From positions 156,731 to 220,730 of the forward strand of contig CAKOKN010000001.1 of the NCBI GenBank assembly GCA_934091055.1: DNA of 64,000 nucleotides, given 5' to 3'. The notes beneath the pieces are model-generated. The model did no database searches, was not told the DNA's origin, and saw only the letters and a list, made by a program, of their open reading frames with translations. The translations under genes were made by a program, and so were the position numbers. Positions 23,654 to 32,609 of the stretch are shown here, piece after piece. The stretch comes from an uncultured Bacilli bacterium. Lineage in GTDB: Bacteria > Bacillota_I > Bacilli_A > RF39 > UBA660. Each line of letters begins with the position of its first letter. The stretch's first letter is position 1.

Positions 23654-24644
23654 CTATATCACCAAGAGTGGCAAGCATTACAGCTTTAATAGTGTGTAGT
23701 CTATTTTCTGCTTCATCAAATACTTTAGAAGAAGGAGATGTAAATACTTCATCAGTTACTTCCATTTCTTTTAAACCGAATTTTTCATATATGTTCTTAC
23801 CAATAGTGGTATTTAGATCGTGAAATGATGGCAAGCAGTGTAAGAATATAGCATTTGGATTAGCATTATTCATTACATCTTTATTTACTTGATATGGTTT
23901 TAATAAAGATATTCTTTCTTTCCAAACTTCATCTGGTTCTCCCATTGAAACCCATACATCTGTGTATATAGCATCGGCATTAGCAGTAGCTTCTTGAACA
24001 TTCTCAGTAGTACTGATAGTTCCTCCTGTAGTTAATGCTATCTCTTGGCATTCTTTAATTAATTCTTCTTTTGGCCATAATTCTTTTGGACCACAAGCTA
24101 TAAAATGAATACCCATTTTAGCAGATATTACCATAAGAGAATTAGCTACATTATTTCTAGCGTCTCCCATAAATACTAATTTTATTCCTTTTAGGTGACC
24201 GAAGGACTCTTCTATTGTCATTACATCTGCTAACATTTGTGTTGGATGAAATTCATTAGTAAGTCCGTTCCATACTGGTTTATCTGAGTATTTAGCTAGA
24301 TTTTCAACTATTTCTTGATCAAAACCACGATACTCTATACCATCATACATTCTTGCTAATACTTTAGCAGTATCTTCAATACTTTCTTTTTTACCCATCT
24401 GACTACCAGTAGGTCCTAGATATGTAGTATTCATACCTAAGTCATAACTTGCTACCTCAAAGGCGCATCTTGTTCTAGTGGAATCTTTTTCGAATAGTAA
24501 GACTACATTCTTTCCTTTTAGTTGGTCTTGTCTAATTCCCTCTTGTTTTTCTTTTTTTAGTTTTTTTGATAAGTCTAGAAGATATCTGATTTCTTCAGGT
24601 GTATAATCTAGTAATTTTAAAAAGTCTCTTCCTTTTAAGTTCAT
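23646..24644 (-). CDS. arcB: ornithine carbamoyltransferase, catabolic
   Basis: A 332-residue enzyme that splits citrulline into ornithine and carbamoyl phosphate in this operon. The carbamoyl-phosphate site [10 protein letters not shown] (about 54-63) and the ornithine-side HCLPSFHD (about 270) are present, where Ser replaces the usual Ala. Also visible are GRTFNEFHPTQ-like [11 protein letters not shown] and the [18 protein letters not shown] segment of the second domain. It follows arcA by four bases and overlaps arcC, which marks it as the catabolic form. Confidence 0.96.
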   Translation of the reverse strand: MNLKGRDFLKLLDYTPEEIRYLLDLSKKLKKEKQEGIRQDQLKGKNVVLLFEKDSTRTRCAFEVASYDLGMNTTYLGPTGSQMGKKESIEDTAKVLARMYDGIEYRGFDQEIVENLAKYSDKPVWNGLTNEFHPTQMLADVMTIEESFGHLKGIKLVFMGDARNNVANSLMVISAKMGIHFIACGPKELWPKEELIKECQEIALTTGGTISTTENVQEATANADAIYTDVWVSMGEPDEVWKERISLLKPYQVNKDVMNNANPNAIFLHCLPSFHDLNTTIGKNIYEKFGLKEMEVTDEVFTSPSSKVFDEAENRLHTIKAVMLATLGDIDE

Positions 24645-24648
24645 TTTG

Positions 24649-25893
24649 TTACAAATCCTCCCTAATTAATGGCATACTCATACATCTTGGGCCTCCACGA
24701 CCTCTAGATAGTTCTGCACTATGCATTTCAAATACTTTAATACCGTGTTCTCTTAAGATATTATTAGTAATATTATTTCTATTATAGACTACTACTACTC
24801 CTGGAGCTATACAAAGTGTATTTGTTCCATCGTTCCATTGTTCTCTTTCTGATGATATTTTTTCTCCTCCAGCACAAGGTATTAGTTCTATTTTTCTTCC
24901 TAAGTATTTTTCTAATATTTCTTCTAGTGAACCAGTTACTTCTTTTACATTTAAGTCTTCATCACTATCAGGAATATCTCCTTCAGTTATTTCGAATACT
25001 TGAAGTGTTTCCATTATACCTGGATGGTATGTGAATTTATCAAAATCTATTTGTGTAAATACGGTATCTAAGTGCATAAAGGCTCTTGATACTGGTATAT
25101 TGAAGGCTAAGATTGTATCCATTTCACAATCTGGATTTTTAAATAGATTTTTAGCTAATTCATCTATAGCTCCTGCTTCAGTTCTTTGAGAAATACCTAC
25201 TGCTAGAATGTGATTATTTAAGTTTAGAACATCACCACCTTCAATGTGATATGGTAAGTATCTATCATAATACTTTTCTAATTGGCCCTTATAATCTGGA
25301 TGGTAATTAAAGATATATTCAGCGTATATTGTTTCTCTATTTCTAGTTACTGAATACATTTTATTTAGAATTACACCATTTCCTGCACTAGCAAATGGAT
25401 CTCTTGTAAAGTATAAGTTAGGCATTGGGTCTGCTAGAAAATCAGACTCTTCACTAACTAAGTCAACTAGAGATTTTTCTATTTCTCTTTTGGCTCTTGG
25501 TATTTCAATTAGTTTTATTCCTTCCATTGTTTTTAAAACTAATTCTTTTTTGTTTACGAAGCTTTTTAGATACTCAAATACTAAGTTTTTATATTTAGGA
25601 GTTCTAATTCCTGCCTCATAGATAAATTGTCTGATGAATTTATTTTCTATTTCATCACTTAGTTCTAAGACCTCTGCCATTAAGTCTTCTAGATAGACAA
25701 CTTCTATTCCATTTGCTCTTAGTATGTGAGCAAATTCATCGTGTTCTTCTTGAGCTATTGGTAAAAATGGGATATCATCAAATAGTAATCTACTTAATGA
25801 ATCTGGTGTTAAGTTAAGTAATTCTTTACCTGGTCTATGAAGTAACACTTTCTTTAGAGGCGCTATCTCACTTTTTACGTTTATCGCGTACAT
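24649..25893 (-). CDS. arcA: arginine deiminase
   Basis: A 414-residue enzyme converting arginine to citrulline and ammonia, the first step of the ADI pathway. The catalytic Cys is at about 404 in [13 protein letters not shown]. Other active-site segments are [11 protein letters not shown] (Asp/Arg contacts), HIEGGDVL and FMHLDTVFT (catalytic His). It heads arcA-B-C-D. An extended -10 box (TGATATAAT) lies about 41 bases ahead, followed by a short hairpin in the leader (TAGTAGGAGACTACTA). I see no convincing ArgR or CcpA operator. Confidence 0.97.
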   Translation of the reverse strand: MYAINVKSEIAPLKKVLLHRPGKELLNLTPDSLSRLLFDDIPFLPIAQEEHDEFAHILRANGIEVVYLEDLMAEVLELSDEIENKFIRQFIYEAGIRTPKYKNLVFEYLKSFVNKKELVLKTMEGIKLIEIPRAKREIEKSLVDLVSEESDFLADPMPNLYFTRDPFASAGNGVILNKMYSVTRNRETIYAEYIFNYHPDYKGQLEKYYDRYLPYHIEGGDVLNLNNHILAVGISQRTEAGAIDELAKNLFKNPDCEMDTILAFNIPVSRAFMHLDTVFTQIDFDKFTYHPGIMETLQVFEITEGDIPDSDEDLNVKEVTGSLEEILEKYLGRKIELIPCAGGEKISSEREQWNDGTNTLCIAPGVVVVYNRNNITNNILREHGIKVFEMHSAELSRGRGGPRCMSMPLIREDL

Positions 25894-25933
25894 TATTTCT
25901 CTCCTTCCTTGTAGTAGTCTCCTACTATAGATA

Positions 25934-25942
25934 ATTATATCA
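25934..25942 (-). promoter_or_regulatory. extended -10 promoter element of the arc operon
   Basis: TGATATAAT on the minus strand, 41 bases before arcA. No good -35 box is visible, suggesting either an extended -10 promoter or an activator-dependent one. Confidence 0.45.
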
Positions 25943-25963
25943 TATTTTTGCTTATATTTATAC

Positions 25964-26689
25964 TTATTTTGTTGTTTTTGATAGAAAATCTTTTAATCTT
26001 TCATTGTCTTTATTATTAAAAGCTTCTTTAGTAGTACCTGAAAATGATATTTTTCCCTCATCAATGAAGATTAATTTAGTAGCGCACTTCTTTATGAAAT
26101 TCATTTCGTGAGATACTATGATACTTGTGATGCCTGAATCTGTTATTTTTTTTATTAGGTCTAGAACTTCTCCAACCATTTCAGGATCTAGAGCAGATGT
26201 TGGTTCATCAAAGAGGATAATGTCAGGGTTCATTATTAATGATCTTATAATGGCTACTCTTTGACTTTGACCTCCTGATAGTTCTTCTGGATAATAGTCT
26301 TTCTTATCTAATAAATCTATTTTTTCTAATAGTTCTTTAGCTTTTTTTATAGCTTCTTTTTCAGTCATTAGTTTTAGCTCTACTGGAGCTAGTATAATAT
26401 TTTGAAGTACAGTTAGATTAGAGAATAAATTGAATTGCTGGAAGACCATACCTATTTTAGCTCTTATTCTTGATAAGTCGACGCCTTTTTTAGTGATATC
26501 TTCTCCTTCAAAGATTATACTACCACTAGTGGGTGCTTCAATCATATTAAGGCATCTTAGGAATGTTGATTTACCGCATCCTGATGGTCCTATTATAGCT
26601 ATTATGTCTCCTTTTTCAACTTTTAAATTTATTCCTTTTAGTACTTCTAGTTTTCCAAACTTCTTTTTTAAATCTTTAACTTCTAGCAT
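25964..26689 (-). CDS. polar amino-acid ABC transporter, ATP-binding protein
   Basis: A 241-residue GlnQ/ArtP-type ATPase. Walker A GPSGCGKST (34-42), Q-loop FQQFNLFSNLTVLQN, signature LSGGQSQRVAI, Walker B IILFDEPTSALD and the switch His in IIVSHEMNF are intact. It powers uptake through the permease encoded directly upstream, which it overlaps by 14 bases. The location right upstream of arcABCD suggests that arginine or a related basic amino acid is the substrate; that is inference from position. Confidence 0.92.
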   Translation of the reverse strand: MLEVKDLKKKFGKLEVLKGINLKVEKGDIIAIIGPSGCGKSTFLRCLNMIEAPTSGSIIFEGEDITKKGVDLSRIRAKIGMVFQQFNLFSNLTVLQNIILAPVELKLMTEKEAIKKAKELLEKIDLLDKKDYYPEELSGGQSQRVAIIRSLIMNPDIILFDEPTSALDPEMVGEVLDLIKKITDSGITSIIVSHEMNFIKKCATKLIFIDEGKISFSGTTKEAFNNKDNERLKDFLSKTTK

Positions 26690-27407
26690 TATTTAGTCTC
26701 CTCTCTAGAGCATTAACTGCTTTTGATAAGCCTAAGGTCATTATTAAGTATATAATGGCTATTATTATTAATGGGAAGAAATAGTCATATGTTCTTGAGG
26801 CTATGATATCTGAAGCTTTAGTTAGTTCTATTACTCCTATATAGGCTCCTACTGAAGTTTCTTTTAATAGAGTTATGAATTCATTTCCTAAAGCAGGTAA
26901 TATATTTCTAAAGGCTTGAGGAAGAACGATATGTCTCATTACTTTGGAGTACTTTAGTCCTAGGGCATAGCCGGCTTCCATTTGGCCTTTAGGTACTGAA
27001 TTTATACCTGCTCTTATGATCTCTGATACATAAGCTCCAGAGTTTATACCAAAGGCTAGAATAGCTACTATGACAATATTTATATTAGTTGATTTAAATA
27101 TTACATAATAGATTATCATAAGCTGCAAGATAACTGGTGTTCCTCTTATGATATTTACATAGGCTTTTGATATCTTATTTCCAATCTTCATCTTTTTGTT
27201 ATTATCATAATTATTTCTTATTAATGATATTATTACTCCTATTACAATACCTATAATAACAGCAAATAAAGCTATAATTACGGTATTAAATAATCCTTCT
27301 AATATATATTCATATCTATTATCATAGATAATTGTTTGATAAAAAGAATCTCCTATACTTTTAAAGAAACTAAATATTTTATCAAAAAAATTCATAAATG
27401 CTTTCAT
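26676..27407 (-). CDS. polar amino-acid ABC transporter, permease
   Basis: A 243-residue HisM/GlnP-type membrane protein. After an amphipathic start it has about five helices and the EAA loop EAGYALGLKYSKVMRHIVLPQAFRNILPALGNEF, which contacts the ATPase, plus IIRGTPVILQL of the family signature. It lies between the binding-protein gene (12 bases) and the ATPase gene (overlap), forming one transport operon. A single permease gene implies a homodimer. Confidence 0.92.
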   Translation of the reverse strand: MKAFMNFFDKIFSFFKSIGDSFYQTIIYDNRYEYILEGLFNTVIIALFAVIIGIVIGVIISLIRNNYDNNKKMKIGNKISKAYVNIIRGTPVILQLMIIYYVIFKSTNINIVIVAILAFGINSGAYVSEIIRAGINSVPKGQMEAGYALGLKYSKVMRHIVLPQAFRNILPALGNEFITLLKETSVGAYIGVIELTKASDIIASRTYDYFFPLIIIAIIYLIMTLGLSKAVNALERRLNNARS

Positions 27408-27419
27408 AATAATACTCCT

Positions 27420-28145
27420 TTATTTAGTATGGTTAATTATATAACTATCTATTTTGCCTTCATTTTTTAATCTTTCTAAGACTTTATTAATAGAATTTAA
27501 TAGTTCTGTATTACCTTTTTTGACAATCATACCATAGCTATCACTAGCTAGAGAATCTGGTAGTATTTTTAGTGAAGTATTTTTTTCTATTATTTCTTTA
27601 GCAGGTAATTCATCCATAACTACACAGTCTACTTTATCATTTTTTAAGTCTTCGATAGCGGCTAGATACTTCTTTTGTCTTACTATCTCAGCATTTTTAT
27701 AGTTGTCTGTTACATAGGTATCGGCAACGCTTCCTAGTTGAACGGCTATCTTTTTGTTACTAATACTACTACTATTGGTAATTGGACTGTTTTCTTTTAC
27801 TATTACTACTTGTTTTGATACAGCATAATTTATTGAGAAATCTACTTTTTCTACTCTTTCTTCGCTATAACTTATTCCAGCAGCTCCAAAGTCGGCTTTT
27901 CCTGTTCTTACTTCGTTTATGATAGAATCGAAAGCAACATCTTTGACTACTAGTTTTTTTCCTAGTTCAGTAGCTATTTCTTTAGCTATATCAATGTCTA
28001 CTCCAACTATTTCACCATTATCGTAGTATTCATATGGGGCAAAACCAGCTTCGGTAACCATAATTAATTCGTTACTATCTTTTTTGCAGCCTGTGGTAGT
28101 AAGTATAGATAGTACAGCAACTAATGTTAATAATATTTTCTTCAT
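27420..28145 (-). CDS. polar amino-acid ABC transporter, substrate-binding lipoprotein
   Basis: A 241-residue solute-binding protein. The signal peptide ends in a lipobox with the acylated Cys at 20 (LTTTGC), so it is tethered to the outer face of the membrane. The bilobed fold shows the family pattern GFAPYEYYDNGEIVGVDIDIAKEIA, DFGAAGISYSEERVEKVDFS and KKIAVQLGSVADTYV. The substrate cannot be read with certainty; proximity to the arginine deiminase operon favours arginine. Confidence 0.92.
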   Translation of the reverse strand: MKKILLTLVAVLSILTTTGCKKDSNELIMVTEAGFAPYEYYDNGEIVGVDIDIAKEIATELGKKLVVKDVAFDSIINEVRTGKADFGAAGISYSEERVEKVDFSINYAVSKQVVIVKENSPITNSSSISNKKIAVQLGSVADTYVTDNYKNAEIVRQKKYLAAIEDLKNDKVDCVVMDELPAKEIIEKNTSLKILPDSLASDSYGMIVKKGNTELLNSINKVLERLKNEGKIDSYIINHTK

Positions 28146-28202
28146 TTTTTCACTCTCCTAACATAATAAATTATATCATAATATGTTATATTTTTGAATA
28201 AT

Positions 28203-28240
28203 AAAAAAGCAATATATTTAAAAAATATATCACTTTTTTA
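28203..28240 (-). terminator. intrinsic terminator after the VanY-type gene
   Basis: On the minus strand an AT-rich stem (GTGATATATTT / AAATATATTGC, imperfect) is followed by TTTTTT at the stop codon of the carboxypeptidase gene. Confidence 0.65.
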
Positions 28241-29428
28241 ATTATAGCTACTTGTTACTCCATAATACTCTTCCATTGTTGTCCAAGAACCGTTGTTATA
28301 TAATTTTTCAGCAAGGGTCTTTCCAACATATCTTATATGCCAAGGTTCATAGATATAACCAGTTATATTATCTTTTCCTTCGGGATATCTTATGATGAAA
28401 CCATATTTATAGCAGTTATCTTTTAACCACTTGCCTTCGTTTGTATTAGCAAAGGAAGTTTCTACAGTATTTAAATCAATGGCAAGGCCTGTTTGATGTT
28501 CAGAGTAACCTCCTTTAGCAGAATAGGTATCTGCTTTTTCAGTGCCTTCAAGATTTGCATAACTGTTATAGATATATTTTTGATCGTTATATGATCTATA
28601 ACCTGAAGATGCATAGATATTTAAACCTTGATTTGAAGCTTCATTTTTTAATTCTTGAAAGGCATCAAAGACATAGTCTACTACTTTGATATAACCATTT
28701 ATAGAAACTAAGTTATTAGGAACAAAGTTACTTGGTAATGAATATGTTTTATTAACTAGTATTACATCATCTACATAGGTTACTCCATAGTATGTTTTTA
28801 TTCGATAACCATTGTCACTACGACTTAAAGTTACATTTTCGTTTTTTTCTACTGTGAAAGTGAATTCTTTTTTAGTAGAGTTGCCACTGGAATCTTTAGC
28901 AGTATAATATAGAGTATATACGCCTTCTTTTTCATAATCATAGTCACCCTCTAGTGATACTTTAATTTCTTCACCACTGTTATCACTAGCAGTTATTCCG
29001 TCCATTAGATCAGGCTTTTCAGTAAAGGCTGTTATAGTTATATCTTTTACTCCATCAATAGTAGGAGCGGTAGTGTCTTCGATAATTAGTTTTACTTCAA
29101 TCTTTTCTTTTTTATAAGTTATAATACCTGTATATTCTCCTTTAGTATATGCTTTACCATCTTTGATGTCTAGTTTGTTCCACTTTATATCTTGGGATAC
29201 TTTCTTGACATCTTTTGCACTTACATAGTCTTTAATTGTTGGTACTTCACTTCCTGCCTCGATAGTTATTTTATTCTTATAGTTTAGTCCTTTTCTACAT
29301 ACATAAAAATATATAACAGTACCTATTACAATAAGTAATATAGCTAATACTCCCGAGGATATTATTATCAGTTTTTTACTTGGTTTTCGTCTATTTTTAT
29401 TTCTTTTATTTTTCTGTCTTTTTTCCAT
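28238..29428 (-). CDS. D-alanyl-D-alanine carboxypeptidase, VanY/M15B family, membrane-anchored
   Basis: A 396-residue protein that trims D-Ala from peptidoglycan stem peptides. A basic start and one membrane helix (about 19-43) anchor it outside. Then comes an immunoglobulin-like region (about 115-190, with TITAFTEKPDLMDGITASDNSG), and the M15 peptidase at about 225-390 with SGYRSYNDQKYIYNS, the zinc motif SEHQTGLAIDLN and EPWHIRYVG. These supply the His/Asp/His zinc ligands and the catalytic Glu. The nearby tdk and recombinase genes are read in the same direction. A housekeeping wall-remodelling role is more likely than vancomycin resistance. Confidence 0.9.
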   Translation of the reverse strand: MEKRQKNKRNKNRRKPSKKLIIISSGVLAILLIVIGTVIYFYVCRKGLNYKNKITIEAGSEVPTIKDYVSAKDVKKVSQDIKWNKLDIKDGKAYTKGEYTGIITYKKEKIEVKLIIEDTTAPTIDGVKDITITAFTEKPDLMDGITASDNSGEEIKVSLEGDYDYEKEGVYTLYYTAKDSSGNSTKKEFTFTVEKNENVTLSRSDNGYRIKTYYGVTYVDDVILVNKTYSLPSNFVPNNLVSINGYIKVVDYVFDAFQELKNEASNQGLNIYASSGYRSYNDQKYIYNSYANLEGTEKADTYSAKGGYSEHQTGLAIDLNTVETSFANTNEGKWLKDNCYKYGFIIRYPEGKDNITGYIYEPWHIRYVGKTLAEKLYNNGSWTTMEEYYGVTSSYN

Positions 29429-30017
29429 ACTTTCTCCTTAACTTTTTATAGCAGGATCTACATACTGAGTCGTACTCAGCATCTATTCCATCTATTGATA
29501 CTTGACTACCAGTAAATACTGGTATTAAGTTGGTATCTATTTTATTTAGTCTTAGGTTATGAGTAGCTTCGCTACCACACTTACAGACTGCTTTTAATTC
29601 TTCTAGAACATCAGCTACCTCTAGTAGTCTTTTACTACCTGGGAACATATTGGTAAAAGCGTCTGCTCTAAGGCCATAACAAAGTACTGGTATATTTAAT
29701 ATATCTACAACATCAGTTAGTTCATCTACTTGTTTAGGAGTTAAGAACTGAGCTTCATCTACGATTATGCAATCTAGATTATTATCTATCAAATGATAAG
29801 TTATTAAGTCATAGATATTTACTTCTGAAGATACAACATAGTCAGTATTAAGTTCTGCGCCTGATCTACTTTGAATTTTACTTCCAGCTTTTTTATCATC
29901 TCCTGGCTTCATAATTAATACTTCTTTATCTTTTTCTTTATAATTATAATATATCTTTATGATATCAGTTGTTTTGCCACTTTTCATTGCACCAAATTTA
30001 AAATATAATTTTGCCAT
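29406..30017 (-). CDS. tdk: thymidine kinase
   Basis: A type II thymidine kinase of 203 residues from the chosen start. P-loop GAMKSGKT (residues 9-16), DEAQFL of Walker B, lasso region with SVCRSCY, and a structural zinc site CKCG ... CRSC. It phosphorylates thymidine in the salvage pathway. ATG 30017 follows AAGGAGAATATT closely; an upstream in-frame codon at 30053 would overlap the recombinase gene and lacks such a site. The 3' end overlaps the carboxypeptidase gene by 23 bases. Confidence 0.95.
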   Translation of the reverse strand: MAKLYFKFGAMKSGKTTDIIKIYYNYKEKDKEVLIMKPGDDKKAGSKIQSRSGAELNTDYVVSSEVNIYDLITYHLIDNNLDCIIVDEAQFLTPKQVDELTDVVDILNIPVLCYGLRADAFTNMFPGSKRLLEVADVLEELKAVCKCGSEATHNLRLNKIDTNLIPVFTGSQVSIDGIDAEYDSVCRSCYKKLRRKYGKKTEK

Positions 30018-30027
30018 AATATTCTCC

Positions 30028-30912
30028 TTACTTCTTAGCTCTTGGATGAGCATTATTATATGTTTTTCTTATTTGTTCGTTAGTTATATGTGTATAGATA
30101 CTGGTAGTATTTAAAGATTCGTGACCTAGTAGTTCTTTTACAGTCATTAAGTCAGATCCTTCTTCTAACATATCAGTAGCAAAGGTATGTCTTAAAGTAT
30201 GGGGACTTATTTTGATATCTAGTCCAGCTTTTTTAACATACTTATTTATGATATCTCTGATATATCTATCTGATATTCTGTCTCCGTGATTATTTAAAAT
30301 TAAATAACCATTATTTTTTTTATTTAGTGAGTGATAGCCGTCACTCAAATATTTATCTAATGCTACTTTAGTGTGATTATTATATAATACTATTCTTTCT
30401 TTACTACCTTTACCTAGTACTTTAATAGATTTATCACTTTTGTTAATATCACTTATTTTGATATTTACTAGTTCACTTACTCGAAGACCTGTAGCATATA
30501 ATAATTCTAATACTAGAGTATCTCTCTTCTCTAGAGGAGTATTGCTTTCACAAGCTGATAATATTTTATCTATTTCTTCATTTTTTAAGAATTTAGGTAA
30601 ATGTTTTTCTCTTTTAGGGTTAGATATTTTAGAAAAATAATTATTGGTTATTACATCTTCATTAGTTAGATAGTTATATAAACCTCTTATACTACTTAGC
30701 TTTCTAGATATAGATGTTTTGGTTATATTTCTAGAATATAAATACTTTAGGTAATCTTTTACTACTTTATCATCAATATCTAATATATTTATAAAGTTAT
30801 TTTGTAAGAACTCTTGATATTCTACTAGATCATCATAATAAGATAATATTGTTTTATCACTATATTTTCTTACTACTCTTAAGTATTCTAAGTAATTATT
30901 TATATATTTCAT
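30028..30912 (-). CDS. tyrosine recombinase, XerC/XerD type
   Basis: A 294-residue site-specific recombinase with an N-terminal SAM-like core-binding domain (about 1-85) and a catalytic domain (about 107-285). All catalytic residues are present: R144 (ATGLRVSEL), H238 and R241 (SPHTLRH), H264 (LLGHES) and the nucleophile Y273 (SIYTHI). The size and compact form match chromosomal Xer proteins that resolve dimers at dif; XerC versus XerD cannot be decided by eye. About 70 bases upstream lies a 29-bp sequence that is repeated exactly beyond the GNAT gene, so a role in local rearrangement is conceivable. Confidence 0.93.
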   Translation of the reverse strand: MKYINNYLEYLRVVRKYSDKTILSYYDDLVEYQEFLQNNFINILDIDDKVVKDYLKYLYSRNITKTSISRKLSSIRGLYNYLTNEDVITNNYFSKISNPKREKHLPKFLKNEEIDKILSACESNTPLEKRDTLVLELLYATGLRVSELVNIKISDINKSDKSIKVLGKGSKERIVLYNNHTKVALDKYLSDGYHSLNKKNNGYLILNNHGDRISDRYIRDIINKYVKKAGLDIKISPHTLRHTFATDMLEEGSDLMTVKELLGHESLNTTSIYTHITNEQIRKTYNNAHPRAKK

Positions 30913-30982
30913 AATATCACACTTCTTGTCATTATTTATTTTATTACTAGTATAATTATATCATTTATAGGTTATTTAGTAA

Positions 30983-31011
30983 ATAAAATTAACAGCTAGT
31001 TGATTAAAAAA
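30983..31011. repeat. 29-bp direct repeat, left copy
   Basis: Identical to 31724-31752 in the same orientation. The core AACAGCTAGTT is an imperfect palindrome and an A run closes the repeat. The two copies bracket the GNAT gene; this copy is about 70 bases upstream of the recombinase gene, and its A run supplies the T tract of the GNAT terminator. Confidence 0.9.
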
Positions 31012-31050
31012 TACTTCAGTTAACAAAATTTAGGTTCTGCTAACTGAAGT
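31005..31050 (-). terminator. intrinsic terminator of the GNAT gene
   Basis: On the minus strand ACTTCAGTTA pairs with TAACTGAAGT across an 18-base loop and is followed by a T run that belongs to the 29-bp repeat. Confidence 0.75.
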
Positions 31051-31078
31051 GTGTGCATTATCTTAGCTTATAAAATAA

Positions 31079-31642
31079 CTATTTATTATTTTTCCAATCA
31101 TCTTTATTCATAATTAATAAGGTAGTATCAATCATAATACCATTTTTTTCATAAGCATTCTTTATGGTTTTATAATAATTAAAACCTAGTTTTTCTATAA
31201 ATGACTTGCTTTTAATATTACCAGTATCATAACTAATAATAATATTATCATAATAATTATCTAATAAATAATCTATAATACATCTAACTGCTTCAGTCAT
31301 ATAACCTTTTCTCCAATAATTGGGATGCATATTAAAAGATAGTTCTATTGAATTGATACTATTATCTTCTCTATCCGCTACTATATTTCCAATAGGAGTG
31401 CCATTTTTTAAATAAATATACCAATCATACATCTTATTATTAATACATTCATTATAGTATTTTTCACTATCATCACCAATAAAGTCTATTTTATTTGAAG
31501 ATTTTTCTAATACATTAATACCTCCTACTCCCCTACACTTTAACATATCATATTCATATACTTTAATACAATCTTCACTAGTACCTTTTTTTAAGATTAA
31601 TCTTTCAGTTTCTAATTCTTTAGTATCATATTTATTTTTCAT
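31079..31642 (-). CDS. GNAT-family N-acetyltransferase (RimJ/RimL type)
   Basis: A 187-residue acetyltransferase. ELETERLILKKGTSEDC is the usual RimJ/RimL-type beginning; IELSFNMHPNYWRKGYMTEAVRCII contains the acetyl-CoA loop (RKGYMTEA) and IISYDTGNIKSKSFIEKLGF the closing helix. The ATG at 31642 is preferred because GAGGAG precedes it; a TTG 45 bases earlier has no such site. The substrate is unknown (ribosomal protein, drug or amino acid are all possible). The gene with its own terminator sits exactly between two 29-bp direct repeats, as in a small inserted cassette. Confidence 0.88.
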   Translation of the reverse strand: MKNKYDTKELETERLILKKGTSEDCIKVYEYDMLKCRGVGGINVLEKSSNKIDFIGDDSEKYYNECINNKMYDWYIYLKNGTPIGNIVADREDNSINSIELSFNMHPNYWRKGYMTEAVRCIIDYLLDNYYDNIIISYDTGNIKSKSFIEKLGFNYYKTIKNAYEKNGIMIDTTLLIMNKDDWKNNK

Positions 31643-31723
31643 ATTTAATTTAATCTCCTCTTTATAATTTAAAACATTATTTTTCAATTTAGTATATATA
31701 TCGCAGTTAAATTCTTGTTTAAT

Positions 31724-31752
31724 ATAAAATTAACAGCTAGTTGATTAAAAAA
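31724..31752. repeat. 29-bp direct repeat, right copy
   Basis: Second exact copy of 30983-31011, 741 bases away, between the efp stop and the GNAT gene. Confidence 0.9.
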
Positions 31753-31761
31753 AATATATAT

Positions 31762-32319
31762 CTATTTTCTAGATACATATTTTCCATCTTTAGTAGATAC
31801 TATTATTTCTTCCCCTTCTTCGATAAATAAAGGTACTTTTACTAGTAAGCCAGTTTCAACGATAGCGTCTTTAGTAGCGTTAGTAGCAGTGTTTCCTTTA
31901 ATACCAGGTTCAGTTTTAGTAATTTTAAAGTCTATCTTTTCAGGAAGTTCAATACCAAGCATTTCTCCTTCAAAGAAGATGATAATTACTTCAAGTCCTT
32001 CTTTTAAATATTTTACTTCGTTTTCGATTTGTTTTTTATTTAGCTCTACTTGTTCATATGTTTCCATATTCATAAAGCTGTAATTGTCGCCATCTGCATA
32101 AAGAAATTGCATCTTTTGTTTTTCAACGTGTGCAGTAGGAACTTTAATACCAGCGTTAAAAGTATACTCTGCGATTGATCCAGTTCTTAAGTTTTTAAGT
32201 TTAGCTTTTACAATAGCAGCTCCTTTACCTGGTTTAACGTGATTAAAGTCTAGTACTTGATATAAGTTACCATCATAATTGATAGTTTGACCATTTTTGA
32301 AATCATTAACATTTATCAT
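31762..32319 (-). CDS. efp: elongation factor P
   Basis: A 185-residue tRNA-mimicking factor that rescues ribosomes stalled at polyproline. The N-terminal KOW-like domain has the tip loop KPGKG at 29-33, with Lys32 at the position modified in many bacteria. Two OB-type domains follow, the last containing [18 protein letters not shown], the family signature. It is 11 bases behind rpmG, whose TAG stop overlaps the AGGAGG ribosome site of efp. No modification gene is visible nearby. Confidence 0.97.
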   Translation of the reverse strand: MINVNDFKNGQTINYDGNLYQVLDFNHVKPGKGAAIVKAKLKNLRTGSIAEYTFNAGIKVPTAHVEKQKMQFLYADGDNYSFMNMETYEQVELNKKQIENEVKYLKEGLEVIIIFFEGEMLGIELPEKIDFKITKTEPGIKGNTATNATKDAIVETGLLVKVPLFIEEGEEIIVSTKDGKYVSRK

Positions 32320-32330
32320 TTAATTACCTC

Positions 32331-32501
32331 CTATTTTTTTGTTTCTTTGTGCTTAGTAGCCTTACGGCAATGTTTACAGTATTTATTTAATTCTAATTTC
32401 TCTGGAGTGTTCTTTTTATTTTTTTCTTCAGTATAATTTATATTTTTACATTCTTCACACATCAAAGAAACTAATGCTCTATTTTCGTTCTTTTTAGCCA
32501 T
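32331..32501 (-). CDS. rpmG: 50S ribosomal protein L33
   Basis: A 56-residue protein: [20 protein letters not shown], then [21 protein letters not shown] and [14 protein letters not shown]. The two CxxC pairs (C15/C18 and the later YCKHC) make a zinc site, so this is the zinc-containing form of L33. A strong AAGGAGG precedes the ATG. It is the first gene before efp; the TAG stop is part of the efp ribosome site. Confidence 0.95.
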   Translation of the reverse strand: MAKKNENRALVSLMCEECKNINYTEEKNKKNTPEKLELNKYCKHCRKATKHKETKK

Positions 32502-32609
32502 TATAATTCCTCCTTCTTAAAGACATCTAGTTAATTATATCATATTTTTTCTAGTTTATACAACTGTTTTTGGTAATTTTGCTTGTTTTTAGCCTTAAAA
32601 TGGGGTTTT

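Noticed and set aside
25894..25963. ArgR or CRE operator in front of arcA.
   Set aside because: The area is AT-rich and gives only poor partial matches; a promoter -10 box is the only element I can support.
28238..29428. A vancomycin resistance determinant because of the VanY-type peptidase.
   Set aside because: No vanHAX or vanRS genes adjoin. The M15B enzyme with an Ig-like region fits a normal wall carboxypeptidase.
30983..31752. The 29-bp direct repeats as dif sites for the Xer-type recombinase.
   Set aside because: The sequence does not resemble the known Firmicutes dif consensus, and dif is normally single. Another recombination role is left open as a finding.
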